Source: Staphylococcus sp. GSSP0090 (GTDB lineage: Bacteria; Bacillota; Bacilli; Staphylococcales; Staphylococcaceae). Taken from it: a stretch of 64,000 nucleotides of DNA. The stretch lies in contig NZ_JACBFD010000044.1 in the NCBI RefSeq assembly GCF_013391405.1, forward strand, positions 1 to 64,000, read 5' to 3'. Below the pieces are notes generated by a model. The model was given only the letters and a program-made list of their open reading frames with translations, was not told the DNA's origin and ran no database searches. Both the position numbers and the translations under genes were made by a program. Position 1 is the first letter of the stretch. Every line of letters starts with the position of its first letter. Positions 9,008 to 17,520 of the stretch are shown piece after piece.

Positions 9008-9035
9008 ACTTAATCCCTCCACGCTATTTAGTTAA

Positions 9036-9049
9036 TGTAAGCCTTTACA
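9036..9049. promoter_or_regulatory. cre-like site (CcpA) in front of pckA
   Basis: TGTAAGCCTTTACA is a near-perfect palindrome matching TGWNANCGNTNWCA except for the central CG, which is CC. It lies 15 bases upstream of the pckA ribosome site, a position suited to repression. Confidence 0.6.
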
Positions 9050-9129
9050 ATTACAGAGTATAACATATATAGATTAATAGTCCACACCAATATCAAAGGA
9101 ATTTTAAATAAATTTTAATAAATGTAAAA

Positions 9130-9158
9130 TTGACATTATATCTCATATTAGGTACTAT
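9130..9158 (+). promoter_or_regulatory. metK promoter
   Basis: TTGACA (9130-9135), a 17-base spacer and TACTAT (9153-9158): consensus -35 and near-consensus -10, placing the start of transcription just before the SAM riboswitch. Confidence 0.85.
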
Positions 9159-9173
9159 ATAGATTAACGGATT

Positions 9174-9343
9174 CTCTTATCCTGAGTGGCGGAGGGACAT
9201 GGACCCAATGAAGCCCAGCAACCTCTTCTTAATTGAAGAAAGGTGCCAAACCGTTTGCAGACAAATAGCGTCTGAACGATAAGAGCGAATGGACGTATAA
9301 AGGGCCTTCTCTCTATTTACTATAGTGTAGAAGGTCTTTTTTA
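9174..9343 (+). promoter_or_regulatory. SAM-I (S-box) riboswitch
   Basis: P1 is CTCTTATC (9174-9181) pairing with GATAAGAG (9278-9285). Between them lie the conserved GGCGGAGGGACATGGACCC and GAAGCCCAGCAACC segments and the AGGTGCCAAACC strand. The expression platform is a terminator with arms GGCCTTCT and AGAAGGTC and a T run to 9343. With SAM bound the terminator should form and stop metK transcription. Confidence 0.97.
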
Positions 9344-9395
9344 ATGAGCTCAACAGAGAGAGAATTTTCGTAATTTAAAACTAAAGGAGCAAATT

Positions 9396-10592
9396 ATGAC
9401 TTACAATAAAAGATTGTTTACTTCAGAATCTGTAACAGAAGGGCATCCAGATAAGATTGCGGACCAAGTATCGGATGCGATTTTAGATGAAATTTTAAAG
9501 GATGATCCAAATGCACGCGTTGCTTGTGAAACGACTGTAACGACAGGTATGGCTTTAATTTCAGGAGAAATTTCGACAACAACATATGTTGATATACCAA
9601 AAGTTGTTAGAGAAACAATTAAAGAAATAGGATATACACGAGCAAAATTCGGTTATGATAGCCAAACAATGGCTGTATTAACGGCAATTGATGAACAATC
9701 ACCTGACATTGCTCAAGGCGTAGATACAGCTTTAGAATATCGCGATGAAGCTTCTGAAGCAGAAATTGAAGCTACTGGTGCAGGAGATCAAGGCTTGATG
9801 TTTGGTTATGCAACTAACGAAACAGATACGTATATGCCACTACCCATTTTTCTATCGCATCAGTTAGCTAAACGCTTGTCTGATGTACGCAAGGATGGCA
9901 TTTTAAACTATTTACGACCAGATGGAAAAGTCCAAGTTACAGTTGAATATGATGAACAAGACAAACCTGTTCGAATAGATACAATTGTTTTATCTACACA
10001 ACATGCTGAAGATATCGAATTGGATCAGATTAAAGAAGATATTAAAGCGCACGTTATTTATCCAACAGTTCCAAGCGAATTGTTAGATGACCAGACGAAA
10101 TTTTATATTAACCCAACTGGTAGATTCGTTATCGGTGGACCTCAAGGTGATGCAGGGTTAACAGGTCGTAAAATTATCGTGGACACATATGGTGGTTATG
10201 CACGTCATGGTGGTGGTTGTTTCAGTGGTAAAGATCCAACTAAAGTTGACCGCTCGGCTGCATATGCTGCACGATATGTAGCTAAAAATATTGTTGCAGC
10301 CCAATTAGCTGAAAAATGTGAAGTACAACTTGCTTATGCGATTGGTGTTGCTGAACCGGTTTCGATTTCAATAGATACATTTGGTACTGGGAAAGTCAGT
10401 GAATATGAATTAGTAGAAGCTGTAAGGGAACATTTTGATTTAAGACCTGCAGGCATCATTAAAATGATTGATTTAAAACATCCAATTTATAAACAAACAG
10501 CTGCATATGGTCATTTTGGACGTACTGATGTACTGTTACCTTGGGAAAAATTAGATAAAGTTAACTTATTAAAAGATAGTGTCAAAGCATAA
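9396..10592 (+). CDS. metK: S-adenosylmethionine synthetase
   Basis: A 398-residue methionine adenosyltransferase making SAM from methionine and ATP. Signatures: [15 protein letters not shown] near residue 17, [11 protein letters not shown] near 128 and [19 protein letters not shown] near 271. Full length for the family. ATG follows AAAGGAG. Monocistronic under the SAM-I riboswitch, so its product feeds back on its own transcription. Divergent from pckA, as usual in staphylococci. Confidence 0.98.
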   Translation: MTYNKRLFTSESVTEGHPDKIADQVSDAILDEILKDDPNARVACETTVTTGMALISGEISTTTYVDIPKVVRETIKEIGYTRAKFGYDSQTMAVLTAIDEQSPDIAQGVDTALEYRDEASEAEIEATGAGDQGLMFGYATNETDTYMPLPIFLSHQLAKRLSDVRKDGILNYLRPDGKVQVTVEYDEQDKPVRIDTIVLSTQHAEDIELDQIKEDIKAHVIYPTVPSELLDDQTKFYINPTGRFVIGGPQGDAGLTGRKIIVDTYGGYARHGGGCFSGKDPTKVDRSAAYAARYVAKNIVAAQLAEKCEVQLAYAIGVAEPVSISIDTFGTGKVSEYELVEAVREHFDLRPAGIIKMIDLKHPIYKQTAAYGHFGRTDVLLPWEKLDKVNLLKDSVKA

Positions 10593-10690
10593 ACTAAGAT
10601 AAAATGGTAAATTTTTAAACTTTACTATCGAATACGAGGCGTTTATCTATTATAATTAAGTTACTGAACACATAAAGGAGCGTTTTTGTT

Positions 10691-11599
10691 ATGAATTCAT
10701 TTGGACCAATAGAGATTGGTTTAATTGTGGCAATTGTCGTAGCAGTCATTTGTTTGATTTTATTTATTGTTGCTTTAAATAGTAAGAAAAAGGCACAAGA
10801 AAAAGTGGAAGCACAATATAAATCAAGAGAACAGCAACTGAACGATGAGCATGAAGAAGAATTAGAAAAAGAAAGAATCGAAAATAAAAAAACAGTGACA
10901 AAACAAAAAGAAGAATATACTGCTACGGTTAATTCTAAAGATAGAGAAATTGATGCATTAAAATTATTCTCTAAAAATCAAAGTGAATATGTAACTGATA
11001 TGAGATTAATAGGTATTCGTGAACGACTTGTAAATGAGAAAAGAATTCGCCCAGAAGATATGCATATTATGGCAAATATCTTTTTACCAAGAAATGAGTT
11101 TAGTGATGTACAACGTATCAGTCACCTAGTATTAACACGTACAGGTTTATATATCATCGATTCACAATTACTTAAAGGTCATGTGTATAATGGCGTAAGT
11201 GCTGCACAGTTTAAAGAGCAGCCGATGATGGAACAAGTGTTTAATACTTTAGACCTTGATGGACAAGTACCACAAACACTTGTGTTAGATCAAAATGAAG
11301 ATAAAGATGCTTTATCATTTGTAAATTACACAACGCATTTAAATGAAATTGAACGACTTGCTGGTGATATTCAAACAGAATTAAATTTAAAATTTACACC
11401 AACAACAATTTTATACTTCAATCCTAAAAATGATGGTGATGTGACGATTACAAATTATGCACAAAGCTCAAATTCTAAAGTTTTAGTAGGACCAGAACAA
11501 TTAGATGAATTCTTTAACAAATTTGTCTTTCACGGTCGTATCCAATATAACGTTGAGGATTTACAACGTGTTATGGATGAAATCGAATCATTTAATTAA
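10691..11599 (+). CDS. membrane-anchored NERD-domain protein
   Basis: A 302-residue protein with an N-terminal membrane segment (about residues 8-29, little N-terminal tail), a charged coiled-coil stretch (about 32-95, rich in K/E/Q) and a C-terminal globular part beginning ANIFLPRNEFSDVQRISHLVL with TGLYIIDSQLLKG following. That pattern resembles the NERD (nuclease-related) domain. The coiled coil should hold the domain away from the membrane on the cytoplasmic side. No defined function; whether the nuclease residues are intact cannot be judged from sequence alone. It follows metK after about 100 bases with its own TATAAT-like promoter sequence near 10650, and is ended by a strong terminator. 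Confidence 0.65.
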   Translation: MNSFGPIEIGLIVAIVVAVICLILFIVALNSKKKAQEKVEAQYKSREQQLNDEHEEELEKERIENKKTVTKQKEEYTATVNSKDREIDALKLFSKNQSEYVTDMRLIGIRERLVNEKRIRPEDMHIMANIFLPRNEFSDVQRISHLVLTRTGLYIIDSQLLKGHVYNGVSAAQFKEQPMMEQVFNTLDLDGQVPQTLVLDQNEDKDALSFVNYTTHLNEIERLAGDIQTELNLKFTPTTILYFNPKNDGDVTITNYAQSSNSKVLVGPEQLDEFFNKFVFHGRIQYNVEDLQRVMDEIESFN

Positions 11600-11617
11600 A
11601 ATATCATGTAATATCAT

Positions 11618-11660
11618 AAAGCTGCAGACAAAGTCAATTACTTATGTCTGCAGCTTTTTA
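11618..11660 (+). terminator. intrinsic terminator
   Basis: AAAGCTGCAGACA (11618-11630) pairs with TGTCTGCAGCTTT (11645-11657), followed by more T. Confidence 0.9.
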
Positions 11661-11814
11661 TTGTAAATCAGTCGAAAATAATGCTTTGATCTTTAGAGCT
11701 GTTTTGATTATATATAATCTGAATAGATATTTTTGATTTTATAAGCATTATTATTTATATTTTTAGTGATATTCATTAATATAAATATTAACTTAACTAA
11801 AAGGGGAGTTTAAC

Positions 11815-12651
11815 TTGGAAAATATTCGTTTTTATAATGGTAATGAAATGCCTATTGTAGGTTTAGGAACATTCCGTGTTGAAAATAACGATGAGTGTAA
11901 AGCATCAGTTAAACATGCTATTGAAAGTGGCTATACGCATATTGATACAGCTATGATTTATGAAAATGAAGACAAAGTTGGCGAGGGTATTGCTGAAGGG
12001 CTTGCTTCCACAGGACTGAAAAGAAGTGATTTATTTATTACCTCAAAGTTATGGTTAGATGATTATGGACGTGGAAATGTTGAAGCGGCATACGAAACAA
12101 GTCTCAAAAAACTAAATTTAGACTATCTTGACTTATATTTAATGCATTGGCCAGGTACGGATGAAGCTTTAATGATTGATACATGGCAAGGTATGGAAGA
12201 CTTATATAAAGATAATAAAGTGAAAAATATTGGTGTGAGTAACTTTAATGTTGAACATTTAGAAGCATTATTAGCACAAGTTTCTATAAAACCTGTCATT
12301 AATCAGGTAGAATTTCACCCATATTTATTACAAGAAGCACTAAGAAGATATTTAGAAGTACAAAATATTCATATGGAATCATGGTCGCCTTTAATGAATG
12401 CACAAATCTTAGATGATACAACTGTAAAAGAAATAGCAGAGGAAGTTGGTAAATCACCTGCACAAGTAATTATAAGATGGAATGTCGAACATGGTGTAGT
12501 TGTTATACCTAAATCTGTCACACCATCCAGAATTGAAGAAAACTTGAATGTCTTTGATTTTAAACTAACAACTACTCAAATTGAAAAATTAGATAACCTT
12601 AATGAAGATAGAAGAATTGGTCCAGATCCAATCGGTTATAATGGTCATTAA
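11815..12651 (+). CDS. aldo/keto reductase
   Basis: A 278-residue NADPH-dependent aldo/keto reductase with the (beta/alpha)8 signature. The catalytic set is visible: Asp and Tyr in HIDTAMIYENE (about residues 42-52), Lys in TSKLW (about 78) and His in LMHWPG (about 108). The cofactor-binding IPKSVTPSRIEENL is near 227. Related to YtbE/YvgN-type reductases that detoxify methylglyoxal and other aldehydes; substrate here not known. It starts with TTG (11815) after a strong AAGGGGAG. Single gene with a long 5' gap. Confidence 0.9.
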   Translation: MENIRFYNGNEMPIVGLGTFRVENNDECKASVKHAIESGYTHIDTAMIYENEDKVGEGIAEGLASTGLKRSDLFITSKLWLDDYGRGNVEAAYETSLKKLNLDYLDLYLMHWPGTDEALMIDTWQGMEDLYKDNKVKNIGVSNFNVEHLEALLAQVSIKPVINQVEFHPYLLQEALRRYLEVQNIHMESWSPLMNAQILDDTTVKEIAEEVGKSPAQVIIRWNVEHGVVVIPKSVTPSRIEENLNVFDFKLTTTQIEKLDNLNEDRRIGPDPIGYNGH

Positions 12652-12744
12652 ATACGTGAAATTAATAAAGTTATAGGTTGATAGACATACTTGAGCCAAA
12701 GCTCAGACAAAAGAAGAGGTACTTTATATCCGTATATCAATTGA

Positions 12745-12786
12745 AAAACGTTCTGTGATATAAATAGATGTCACAGAACGTTTTAT
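12745..12786. terminator. bidirectional terminator
   Basis: A perfect 14-bp stem, arms AAAACGTTCTGTGA (12745-12758) and TCACAGAACGTTTT (12771-12784), between the convergent aldo/keto reductase and the fluoride-channel genes. Confidence 0.88.
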
Positions 12787-12832
12787 TTGCGTATAAAGTA
12801 AATTACACTATTGTGCATACTGTTTAGCACAT

Positions 12833-13189
12833 CTAAAATAGATAGTAGCCCAACAAGCAGGCTGCGAACGAAACACCATACTGTAAAATAGAATAAACTA
12901 GAAATAAACGGATTTGTTTTGGTGTTGTCAATAATTTAACTAACTCAGAGGACAAGGTTGAAAATGTAGTTAACCCACCGAGTACACCAACAATAATAAA
13001 AGGGTTAATCCAATTGATATTTAAACACATTCCCATTAGTAACCCTATACATAGGCTGCCGACTACATTGACTAAAAGTGTAGCGAAAGGTAGGGAAGTA
13101 TTAAACTTCTGATTAAACACATTGGTGATGAGGCCTCTAATTACTGCGCCAATACCACCGCCTAGCATAATTAATATACATTGAATCAT
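12833..13189 (-). CDS. crcB2: fluoride channel subunit (CrcB/Fluc), second gene
   Basis: A 118-residue protein with four membrane segments and Fluc hallmarks: GGxGAxxR near the N-terminus ([10 protein letters not shown]), the TM2 asparagine in LLVNVVGS and the TM3 break [12 protein letters not shown] with the phenylalanine box. Fluc channels export fluoride passively. Its ATGA start overlaps the stop of the upstream partner by four bases, so the two are translationally coupled and, as in other Gram-positive pairs, probably form a heteromeric dual-topology channel. Confidence 0.93.
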   Translation of the reverse strand: MIQCILIMLGGGIGAVIRGLITNVFNQKFNTSLPFATLLVNVVGSLCIGLLMGMCLNINWINPFIIVGVLGGLTTFSTLSSELVKLLTTPKQIRLFLVYSILQYGVSFAACLLGYYLF

Positions 13190-13563
13190 GAAATTTTTGC
13201 CCCCAATCTAACCCCTATGTAACAAAGTATGATACCCAAGACATAACTCATAAATGCATATAAAATGAGTAATATAAAAGAGCCATTTTCAAAAAAATGT
13301 ACAAGTTCAAATTGAAATGTAGAAAAAGTAGTAAACGATCCTATAAAACCAGTTGTTATGCCCTTTTTGAGTACTGGATTATTATGAAAGTATTGAATTG
13401 TCATTGTACCAAGAAAGCCCATCAAAAATGCACCGCATAGATTTGCAATCATCGTACCGACAGGCAATTCAAAAGATGTATTTATAAATGAAAATAAATA
13501 GCGTAGTAAGGCACCAACGGCACCACCTATAAAAATATAAAAATATTGCAAATTAATATACAT
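13186..13563 (-). CDS. crcB1: fluoride channel subunit (CrcB/Fluc), first gene
   Basis: A 125-residue four-helix Fluc subunit: [10 protein letters not shown] near residue 13, the conserved Asn in MIANLCGA and [12 protein letters not shown] in TM3. First gene of the crcB pair, with AAGGAAGG upstream of ATG 13563. No fluoride riboswitch aptamer is recognisable in front of it; instead a strong hairpin with a T run stands about 15 bases before the start codon, and a 16-bp palindrome lies further upstream. Confidence 0.93.
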   Translation of the reverse strand: MYINLQYFYIFIGGAVGALLRYLFSFINTSFELPVGTMIANLCGAFLMGFLGTMTIQYFHNNPVLKKGITTGFIGSFTTFSTFQFELVHFFENGSFILLILYAFMSYVLGIILCYIGVRLGAKIS

Positions 13564-13574
13564 CCTTCCTTTAA

Positions 13575-13610
13575 ATTAAAAACTGGAACATTATCCCAAT
13601 GTCCCAGTTT
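13575..13610 (-). terminator. strong hairpin with T run just upstream of crcB1
   Basis: On the minus strand, arms at 13610-13599 and 13591-13580 form a 12-bp stem with one G-T pair and a 7-base loop, followed by TTTTTAATTT. It reads in the same direction as crcB1. It either ends a transcript from the upstream gene (13761-14066) or acts as an attenuator of the crcB pair. The loop-proximal sequence CTGGGACAT resembles the hairpin at 15210. Confidence 0.75.
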
Positions 13611-13650
13611 CGTTAATCATATTATTTAGAAGACAATCGCAATTGACGTA

Positions 13651-13666
13651 TACGTTTTAAAACGTA
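13651..13666. promoter_or_regulatory. 16-bp perfect palindrome upstream of crcB1
   Basis: TACGTTTTAAAACGTA is a perfect inverted repeat; a further AACGTTTT half lies 4 bases to the right. It is a possible operator for an unknown regulator of the crcB genes. Confidence 0.35.
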
Positions 13667-13760
13667 AATAACGTTTTATATTTCATCATAACTGAAGTAG
13701 GGAGATGAAATGTTTTTAGTGAAATTTATTAACTGTTTTATATGTCATCCTTACTATAAA

Positions 13761-14066
13761 TTAGAAAATAATACCAAACGTTGAAAGAGAAGCAATGATA
13801 TGAATGATTAATACTACCAAAATAATATAGGGCAAAATCTTGCTGGCAATTCTAATCCAATCTGAATCATTATGTAAATGTTTGATAGATTTATCTGCAA
13901 ATATAATTGAAATAATTAAAATAATAGCATTTATGATACTACATACAAATATTAGTTTAATCATTGAACTAAAATGTGTGCTTAGTAGAGGATTTCTAGT
14001 ATTAAAATAAAGACTGATAATTACTAATAAACTAGACAAATAAAAATAAAGTTTTGAACGTGCCAT
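13761..14066 (-). CDS. small membrane protein of unknown function
   Basis: A 101-residue protein with three predicted membrane helices (about residues 7-22, 35-57 and 75-97), separated by a short polar loop DKSIKHLHNDSDW. I do not recognise the family. The start has a good GGAGG site (AGGAGGTAAATATG). It is transcribed alone on the minus strand between tal and the crcB pair; the hairpin at 13575-13610 may be its terminator. Codon use is A/T-rich like the neighbours. Confidence 0.6.
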   Translation of the reverse strand: MARSKLYFYLSSLLVIISLYFNTRNPLLSTHFSSMIKLIFVCSIINAIILIISIIFADKSIKHLHNDSDWIRIASKILPYIILVVLIIHIIASLSTFGIIF

Positions 14067-14351
14067 ATTTACCTCCTAGTGCAATTCATTTTACAATGAT
14101 ACCATAAATTTAAAAATATTTAATGATATTTACTATTTTATATTATTTTACGATGTTTGAATTTTAAAAAGTGCACCAAGATCGCGCACTCGACTGATAT
14201 AAACTGAATATAATAATGAACATTATGTTAACATTTCAAGCAAAAAATTAGAATTTTTCTAATATTGATGGTATAAATAGACTGTATGGTTAATAACCGT
14301 TAGAGAATAATTCTTAATTGAATTATTTATTTAAGTCAGGAGGAATTAGTA

Positions 14352-15065
14352 ATGGCAAATTTAAACGTTGAAGTGTTTGCAGACGGTGCAGATATTGAAG
14401 AAATGAAAGCAGCTTATAAAAATAAACAGGTTGATGGTTTCACAACTAACCCAAGTTTAATGGCAAAAGCAGGTGTAACAGATTACAAAGCATTTGCAGA
14501 AGAAGCTGTTCGTGAAATTCCAGATGCTTCTATTTCATTCGAAGTATTCGCAGATGATTTAGAAACGATGGCAAAAGAGGCTGAAATTTTAAAACAATAT
14601 GGTGACAATGTATTCGTTAAAATTCCAGTTGTAAACACTAAAGGTGAATCAACAATTTCTCTAATTAAAAAATTATCAGCAGAAAATGTAAGATTAAATG
14701 TTACTGCTGTTTATACTTTAGACCAAGTTAAAGAAATTACGGATGCTGTAACAGAAGGTGTACCAACATATGTATCAGTATTCGCTGGTCGTATTGCAGA
14801 TACAGGTGTAGACCCTATTCCATTGATGAAAGAAGCAGCAGAAGTTACACATAGTAAAGAAGGCGTTAAATTACTATGGGCTAGCTGTCGTGAAGTGATT
14901 AATGTGATTCAAGCTGACGAAGTAGGTGCAGATATTATCACATGTCCAGCAGATGTTGTTAAAAAAGTAAATACTAACCTTGGTCGTGATATTAATGAAT
15001 TATCAGTAGACACTGTACAAGGATTTGCTAAAGACATTCAAAGTTCTGGTTTATCAATCCTGTAA
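14352..15065 (+). CDS. tal: transaldolase
   Basis: A 237-residue short-type transaldolase/fructose-6-phosphate-aldolase family protein of the pentose phosphate pathway. The N-terminal TTNPSL and the Schiff-base lysine in NVFVKIPV (about residue 89) are present, with AGRIADTGVDP near 147. Family-typical size for the TalC/MipB-like group. ATG follows CAGGAGGAA. Its 5' leader (14290-14340) contains short A/T-rich inverted repeats of unclear meaning. Followed by a strong terminator. Confidence 0.93.
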   Translation: MANLNVEVFADGADIEEMKAAYKNKQVDGFTTNPSLMAKAGVTDYKAFAEEAVREIPDASISFEVFADDLETMAKEAEILKQYGDNVFVKIPVVNTKGESTISLIKKLSAENVRLNVTAVYTLDQVKEITDAVTEGVPTYVSVFAGRIADTGVDPIPLMKEAAEVTHSKEGVKLLWASCREVINVIQADEVGADIITCPADVVKKVNTNLGRDINELSVDTVQGFAKDIQSSGLSIL

Positions 15066-15072
15066 TATCAAT

Positions 15073-15110
15073 ACCCCCTATGAACATGTTGTTTGTAGGG
15101 GGTTTTTTAT
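15073..15110 (+). terminator. tal terminator
   Basis: ACCCCCTA and TAGGGGGT arms (15073-15103) followed by TTTTTAT. Confidence 0.92.
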
Positions 15111-15209
15111 TTTTTGAAAACTAAAGAGCAGAACAAGGGCATGTCATATCATTTTATTAAAATAATTTGCTCATGGTGTGGTACTTCATTTACTCCCAAA
15201 TTAAGAAGA

Positions 15210-15247
15210 GAGTCTGGGACATCCGTTGATGTCTCAGACTCAAATTT
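15210..15247. repeat. hairpin repeat unit (GTCTGGGACAT type)
   Basis: GAGTCTGGGACAT (15210-15222) pairs along 13 bases (one G-T) with ATGTCTCAGACTC (15229-15241), then AAATTTTTT. It resembles a hairpin family common between staphylococcal genes; the hairpin at 13580-13610 shares CTGGGACAT. It may act as a second terminator. The rest of 15111-15384 shows nothing else. Confidence 0.55.
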
Positions 15248-15384
15248 TTTGTGGAGAAAAAAATAAATCATTAAGTGTGGTATCCAGCAATATAAAAGTT
15301 TAAAAACATATCATGTTATATACAGAGTGCCTATCTATTTGCTAATATGAAGTGAAATAGATTTATTGAATAGGGGATACAATA

Positions 15385-16023
15385 ATGAAAATGCAGCAGC
15401 CCAAAATAAATGTTAGTCTAGTGAATAAAATACTAGCTGATGTTTTTAACGATGAAGATGATATTTTAGAGCAAGCAGATATTAATAATTCAAATTTGGT
15501 TGATCAACGTTTAGATAGATTATTGATATATGGCTCACGTATAACAAATTGTAACTTTACTAATTCTGATTTGGGACGTGTAGATTTTACAGATGCCATT
15601 TTTGAAAATTGCGATTTCTCTAATGTTAAAATGGAACAAGGTAGTTTACATAGAGTGATTTTTAAAAATTGTCGTATGACTGGAACTTATTTAAAACAAA
15701 TAAGATTGGCGCATACATCTTTTCTTGAAGTTAAAGCCAACTTTGTTAATTTTATAGATTCTAAAATGGAAAAATTATTGTTTGAGTCATGTCAACTTGA
15801 GCACGGTGCCTTTTATGAATCAACATTAAAGCAAATTATGTTCAGCAAAACTAACATGAATCACGTAACGATACATCAAACGCCTTTAAAAGGTTGTGAT
15901 TTAAGTGCTTCCCAATTTGAAACAATGATTGTCAATAAAGAAGATCTGAATGGATGTAAAGTATCTAAAGAACAAGCAGTTCAATTTGCGACACTAATGG
16001 GGCTTGTTGTAGTAGATTCATAA
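15385..16023 (+). CDS. pentapeptide-repeat protein
   Basis: A 212-residue protein whose central part (about residues 50-190) consists of A(D/N)LXX-type pentapeptide repeats, such as NCNFTNSDLGRVDFTDAIF and ENCDFSNVK, predicted to form a right-handed quadrilateral beta-helix. Proteins of this shape (Qnr, McbG) mimic DNA and protect gyrase, but many have unknown targets; nothing here proves quinolone resistance. The C-terminus leaves the repeat and ends in a hydrophobic helix with GLVVVDS. Start ATG follows AGGGGA. Single gene about 320 bases after tal. Confidence 0.78.
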   Translation: MKMQQPKINVSLVNKILADVFNDEDDILEQADINNSNLVDQRLDRLLIYGSRITNCNFTNSDLGRVDFTDAIFENCDFSNVKMEQGSLHRVIFKNCRMTGTYLKQIRLAHTSFLEVKANFVNFIDSKMEKLLFESCQLEHGAFYESTLKQIMFSKTNMNHVTIHQTPLKGCDLSASQFETMIVNKEDLNGCKVSKEQAVQFATLMGLVVVDS

Positions 16024-16123
16024 CTTGTAAAAAAAGGTGTTCAATTTTAATTGAATCATTGCGTTAATTGCATTACTATTTGATAGAGATGTATGGTGAA
16101 ATTGCTAAAGGAGTACATGTGAA

Positions 16124-16573
16124 ATGAAAGCAAATATTTTTAAGCAAAAAGTTAAAAAACAATTATGGTTTTTAAATAAAAAAGAAAAAAGTAAATTGGA
16201 TTCCGTCCTAGAAAATGTGATTGAAAAGCATGAGGGTGAAGATTTAAATCGACCTATTGCGTTTTCTAATCAATTTTTAAAAGAATACGTTTTTAAGGAA
16301 AAAGTTGTATCGTCTACGCAGTTATTTGCTTTATTATTAGGTATTTTATTTACATATATTATGCTATTAGGCGTTTTCTTGTTTGGTTTTATTACTAGTT
16401 TAACTGCCGTTCAATATTTTATAAAACCAGAAGTTCAATTATCAACGGTAACAGTTATATTAACATTAATTGGTGCATTATTACTTGTTATTGTTAGCTT
16501 ATATTTAATTAGGTTGGTTACTGGTTACTTTACGAAAAAATTATTAGAGTATAAACATAACAAAGCATTATAA
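16124..16573 (+). CDS. two-helix membrane protein with charged N-terminal domain
   Basis: A 149-residue protein: a lysine-rich cytoplasmic domain (about 1-65, including KKQLWFLNKKEKSKLDSVLENVIEKHEGED) followed by two membrane segments (about 68-95 and 108-132) and a basic tail. The N-terminal part resembles the helical HAAS-like domains found in small membrane partners of regulators, but I cannot confirm that. It has a strong AAAGGAG site and ends only 7 bases before the convergent ComK-like gene, so their 3' ends nearly touch without an obvious terminator between them. Confidence 0.55.
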   Translation: MKANIFKQKVKKQLWFLNKKEKSKLDSVLENVIEKHEGEDLNRPIAFSNQFLKEYVFKEKVVSSTQLFALLLGILFTYIMLLGVFLFGFITSLTAVQYFIKPEVQLSTVTVILTLIGALLLVIVSLYLIRLVTGYFTKKLLEYKHNKAL

Positions 16574-16580
16574 TACAATA

Positions 16581-17006
16581 CTATTGATCGATTAGGTGAG
16601 AAAGTGTTAAACTTTCTTGCCATTTTTTATGCACAACCACATAAGCTACGTCGACTGTAATAAACGTTGCATTATCAAAATAAATGATTGTTTGTGTACC
16701 ATGCGATTTTAAACCGTTAATTGCTAAAGCATTGATAAAGTATTGTATTGGTGAGCGTTTTGCTTTAATTGGGAAGATGATTGTATGACGATTAATATAA
16801 ATGGGGATAAGTTTTCGTATCTTGAGTAATGTTTTAGCTTGTTTAAGTTGTATAGATAAAGAGAGGTGATTGCTTTCAAGAATGTATTTTAATGTTTGGT
16901 TTATAGAAGTTGGATACGTAAATTGATGTGTTGTATATTGGCAAATGGTAAGTAGTTCTGGACCAATAACGGTTTTGAAAAATAATAGTTTAGCAAGGTT
17001 ATTCAT
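16581..17006 (-). CDS. ComK-like protein downstream of sigS (EcfX position)
   Basis: A 141-residue protein. The segment RKLIPIYINRHTIIFPIKAKRS and the following YFINALAI then QTIIYFDN resemble the ComK core (IYIN ... FPT.SP.SP ... WI ... I ... F), so I read it as a ComK-family protein. In S. aureus the gene next to sigS is called ecfX and has an unclear role. It follows sigS after 14 bases, with the stop of sigS inside its leader, and should be cotranscribed. It could be a SigS partner, a diverged competence regulator, or both. The N-terminal third has no clear signature. Confidence 0.55.
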   Translation of the reverse strand: MNNLAKLLFFKTVIGPELLTICQYTTHQFTYPTSINQTLKYILESNHLSLSIQLKQAKTLLKIRKLIPIYINRHTIIFPIKAKRSPIQYFINALAINGLKSHGTQTIIYFDNATFITVDVAYVVVHKKWQESLTLSHLIDQ

Positions 17007-17020
17007 TAACTTTCACCTCA

Positions 17021-17491
17021 TTAAAGTTTATAGTATTTAACATATTTTACTTGAACGCGTTGTTGAATGTTTTTGACAGTTGAGATAGAACAATTTAAAT
17101 GATGCGCAATTTCTTTCTGCTTATAACCATATAATTTTAATCGTAACCATTGTTGTTCTTGTGTTGAAAGCTTTGTAAAAAAATTATCGTAAGTTATATT
17201 GGCATCAAAATAGGTGGTCGGGACTTGATGACACTTGATTTCATCAAGTGGTGCTAATAATTCATAAATGCTATGCTGTTTTCGAAACAAGTCAATTAAA
17301 TAAAAATTTAAGCGTGTATATAAATAAGATTGGAACGAGGTAGATTTTTGAGCATTATATTTTTGTGATAGCTCCCATAATTTAATTGTAAGTAATTGTA
17401 TAAATTCATCATTATTGTACTTAATATTGTATTTTTTTAGAAGAACATATATGATGTGTTTTGTTTTGTCATAAATTTTACTAAAGTGCAT
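17021..17491 (-). CDS. sigS: extracytoplasmic-function-type sigma factor SigS
   Basis: A 156-residue sigma-70 family protein with region 2 (about residues 10-75: LLTIKLWELSQKY, SFQSYLYTRLNFYLIDLFRKQ) and region 4 helix-turn-helix (about 105-150: WLRLKLYGYKQKEIAHHLNCSISTVKNI). Length and sequence pattern match staphylococcal SigS, which in S. aureus responds to cell-wall and DNA stress. Start ATG follows AGGAG (17498-17502). A 14-bp perfect palindrome lies five bases upstream of that site. First gene of a two-gene unit with the ComK-like gene; no anti-sigma factor is adjacent. Confidence 0.88.
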   Translation of the reverse strand: MHFSKIYDKTKHIIYVLLKKYNIKYNNDEFIQLLTIKLWELSQKYNAQKSTSFQSYLYTRLNFYLIDLFRKQHSIYELLAPLDEIKCHQVPTTYFDANITYDNFFTKLSTQEQQWLRLKLYGYKQKEIAHHLNCSISTVKNIQQRVQVKYVKYYKL

Positions 17492-17506
17492 TTGTTAGCT
17501 CCTATT

Positions 17507-17520
17507 GTTGTATATACAAC
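17507..17520. promoter_or_regulatory. 14-bp palindrome directly upstream of sigS
   Basis: GTTGTATATACAAC is a perfect inverted repeat ending five bases before the sigS ribosome site. It could be an operator or an RNA hairpin in the sigS leader. Confidence 0.4.

Noticed and set aside
13564..13760. Fluoride riboswitch before crcB1
   Set aside because: The expected GGcGATGG and GATGACTCCT-like strands are not present on the minus strand; only a hairpin and a palindrome are seen.
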